A stretch of 64,000 nucleotides of DNA from Prosopocoilus inquinatus. Lineage: Eukaryota > Arthropoda > Insecta > Coleoptera > Lucanidae. Shown here piece after piece: positions 62,916 through 64,000 of the stretch (position 1 is its first letter; every line of letters begins with the position of its first letter). The position numbers and the translations under genes are program-made. Location: assembly GCA_036172665.1 (NCBI GenBank), contig JAYKNF010000015.1, forward strand, positions 1,488,001-1,552,000, given 5' to 3'. The notes under the pieces were generated by a model that worked only from the letters and a program-made list of their open reading frames with translations, did not search any database and had not been told where the DNA came from.

Positions 62916-63425
62916 TAAATCGATCGCGTCGAATTCTTTCCGACGTAGAAGAAAGTAGCTTCACGAACGTAACGTTTACCACATGGCGAGAGATATACGG
63001 GGTGATATCGAAAATGTGACACGAACGCGTGTGTAACAGTGAAAAAGTGTTTCCACTGAAATAAAGTAAGTGTTAAAAACAACGGAAAACCTCCAAATTC
63101 CATTTCTCCGATGTTACTCTGGCAATAGGAAAAAAGGTTATAAGACGATCGCGTCGGCGGCGGCGGCGGCGTCGTTTTGCCGGTTAAATTCTTCACGATT
63201 TGCATTGTGCCGTCGCGTGTACGCTCGACCGAACGCGTCGAGATTTTGACGGAGCTCATTTGAATTTGCCGCCGCGTAAAAGATGGGATCGACGAGGGTT
63301 GGTTGGCAACGATAGCGCGACACGCGCAGTAAGGAAACCTTGACACTTGACATATATAATATTATATCTGTACGGCCAGTCGAGGGGCCGTAGCCCCGGA
63401 GATCGGTTGGGGGGGGGGGGGTTGG
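62916..63425 (+). repeat. Spacer copy 18, class B (510 bp)
   Basis: Class B spacer. AT palindrome at 63,354-63,367; G-run of 13 at 63,409-63,421. Confidence 0.96.
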
Positions 63426-64000
63426 GCGACGGATAATCGCGTCGGTTCGATTTTTCGATCGAAGATGGCGCTGCAATGATCGGAATCGGACGCGTCGAAC
63501 GTAAACCCGGGTTGTCGCGTATCAAACGAAAGGTCTCGCCGAGCGGCGACGGAAAATCGCGTCGGTTCGATTTTTCGATCGAAGATGGCGCTGCAATGAT
63601 CGAAATCGGACGCGTCGAACGTAAACCCGGATTGTCGCGTATCAAACGAAAGGTCTCGCCGAGCGGCGACGGAAAATCGCGTCGGCTTGATTTTTCGATC
63701 GAAGATGGCGCTGCAATGATCGAAACTGCACGCGTCGAACGTAAAAACGGGTTGTCGCGCATCAAACGAAAGGTCTCGCCGAGCGGCGACGGAAAATCGC
63801 GTCGGTTCGATTTTTCGACCGAAGATGGCGCTGCAATGATCGAAATCGGACGCGTCGAACGTAAAATCGGATTGTCGCGTATCAAACGAAAGGTCTCGCC
63901 GAGCGGCGACGGAAAATCGCGTCGGTTCGATTTTTGATCGAAGATGGCGCTGCAATGATCGAAACTGGACGCGTCGAACGTAAACCCGGGTTGTCGCGTA
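63426..64000 (+). repeat. Satellite array 18, truncated by the window end
   Basis: About five monomers, one of 119 bp (near 63,938). Order: GI IG TA IG TG, with the last cut off. The class B spacer is again followed by GI. Confidence 0.97.

Noticed and set aside
1..64000. Ribosomal RNA, tRNA, 5S or snRNA genes within the spacers.
   Set aside because: The roughly 490 non-G bases of the spacer show no recognisable rRNA segment, no A and B boxes with a tRNA fold, and no snRNA motifs.

Overview
This window is one uninterrupted block of satellite DNA. I see no protein-coding, rRNA or tRNA gene that I can support. About 86% of it is a 120-bp monomer repeated head-to-tail: 458 monomers in 17 complete arrays, plus about five in a truncated 18th. 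The rest is one truncated and 17 complete copies of a single-copy-looking spacer of about 503-514 bp. All monomers and spacers have the same orientation.

Organism: satellite DNA organised into higher-order repeats, with AT-rich promoter-like boxes and no prokaryotic gene content, points to a eukaryotic nuclear genome. The monomer is 54% GC with 22 CpG in 120 bp, about 2.5 times the number expected from its base composition. This argues against a heavily CpG-methylated germline such as that of vertebrates. It would fit an insect with little germline methylation, for example a hymenopteran, but that is a weak inference and the taxon cannot be read from the sequence.

Monomer numbering used here: position 1 is the first base of GATGGCGCTG. 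Monomer variants are labelled by bases 19-26. IG = GAAATCGG, TG = GAAACTGG, TA = GAAACTGC, IE = GAAATCGA, KT = AAAACTGG, GI = GGAATCGG, SG = GAAAGTGG. The labels are names only and imply no protein. Forty-three monomers lack one C in the ATTTTTCGATC stretch and are 119 bp long.

Layout: the number of monomers between successive spacers is 26, 10, 23, 18, 10, 13, 51, 52, 10, 23, 18, 10, 13, 51, 18, 87, 25 and then a truncated array. Every complete array has exactly 120n-10 bp minus its count of 119-bp monomers. The spacer therefore always replaces the same 10 bp (monomer bases 73-82), which lie in the monomer's CGCCG-AG-CGGCG dyad. Spacers fall into two classes. Class A is 489 bp plus a G-run. 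Class B is 497 bp plus a G-run, with two extra GCG triplets and two extra bases in the AT box. Each class is always bounded by the same monomer variants. The run 10-23-18-10-13-51 occurs twice because about 22 kb (1.19-23.14 kb) is duplicated at 25.9-47.85 kb at well over 99% identity. Nested inside are smaller higher-order repeats of 1,918, 3,837, 720, 480 and 360 bp.

Possible function: each spacer ends with a 14-bp AT palindrome, then a GGGGC/GCCCC hairpin, then a G12-G19 run, and then a monomer array. This resembles the plan of ribosomal intergenic spacers (spacer promoter followed by repeated enhancer-like units). However, no rRNA gene occurs in 64 kb, so an independent satellite whose spacers may act as transcription or replication elements is equally possible. 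Very long open frames exist in three of the six frames because 120 is a multiple of three and those frames lack stops. I treat them as artefacts.
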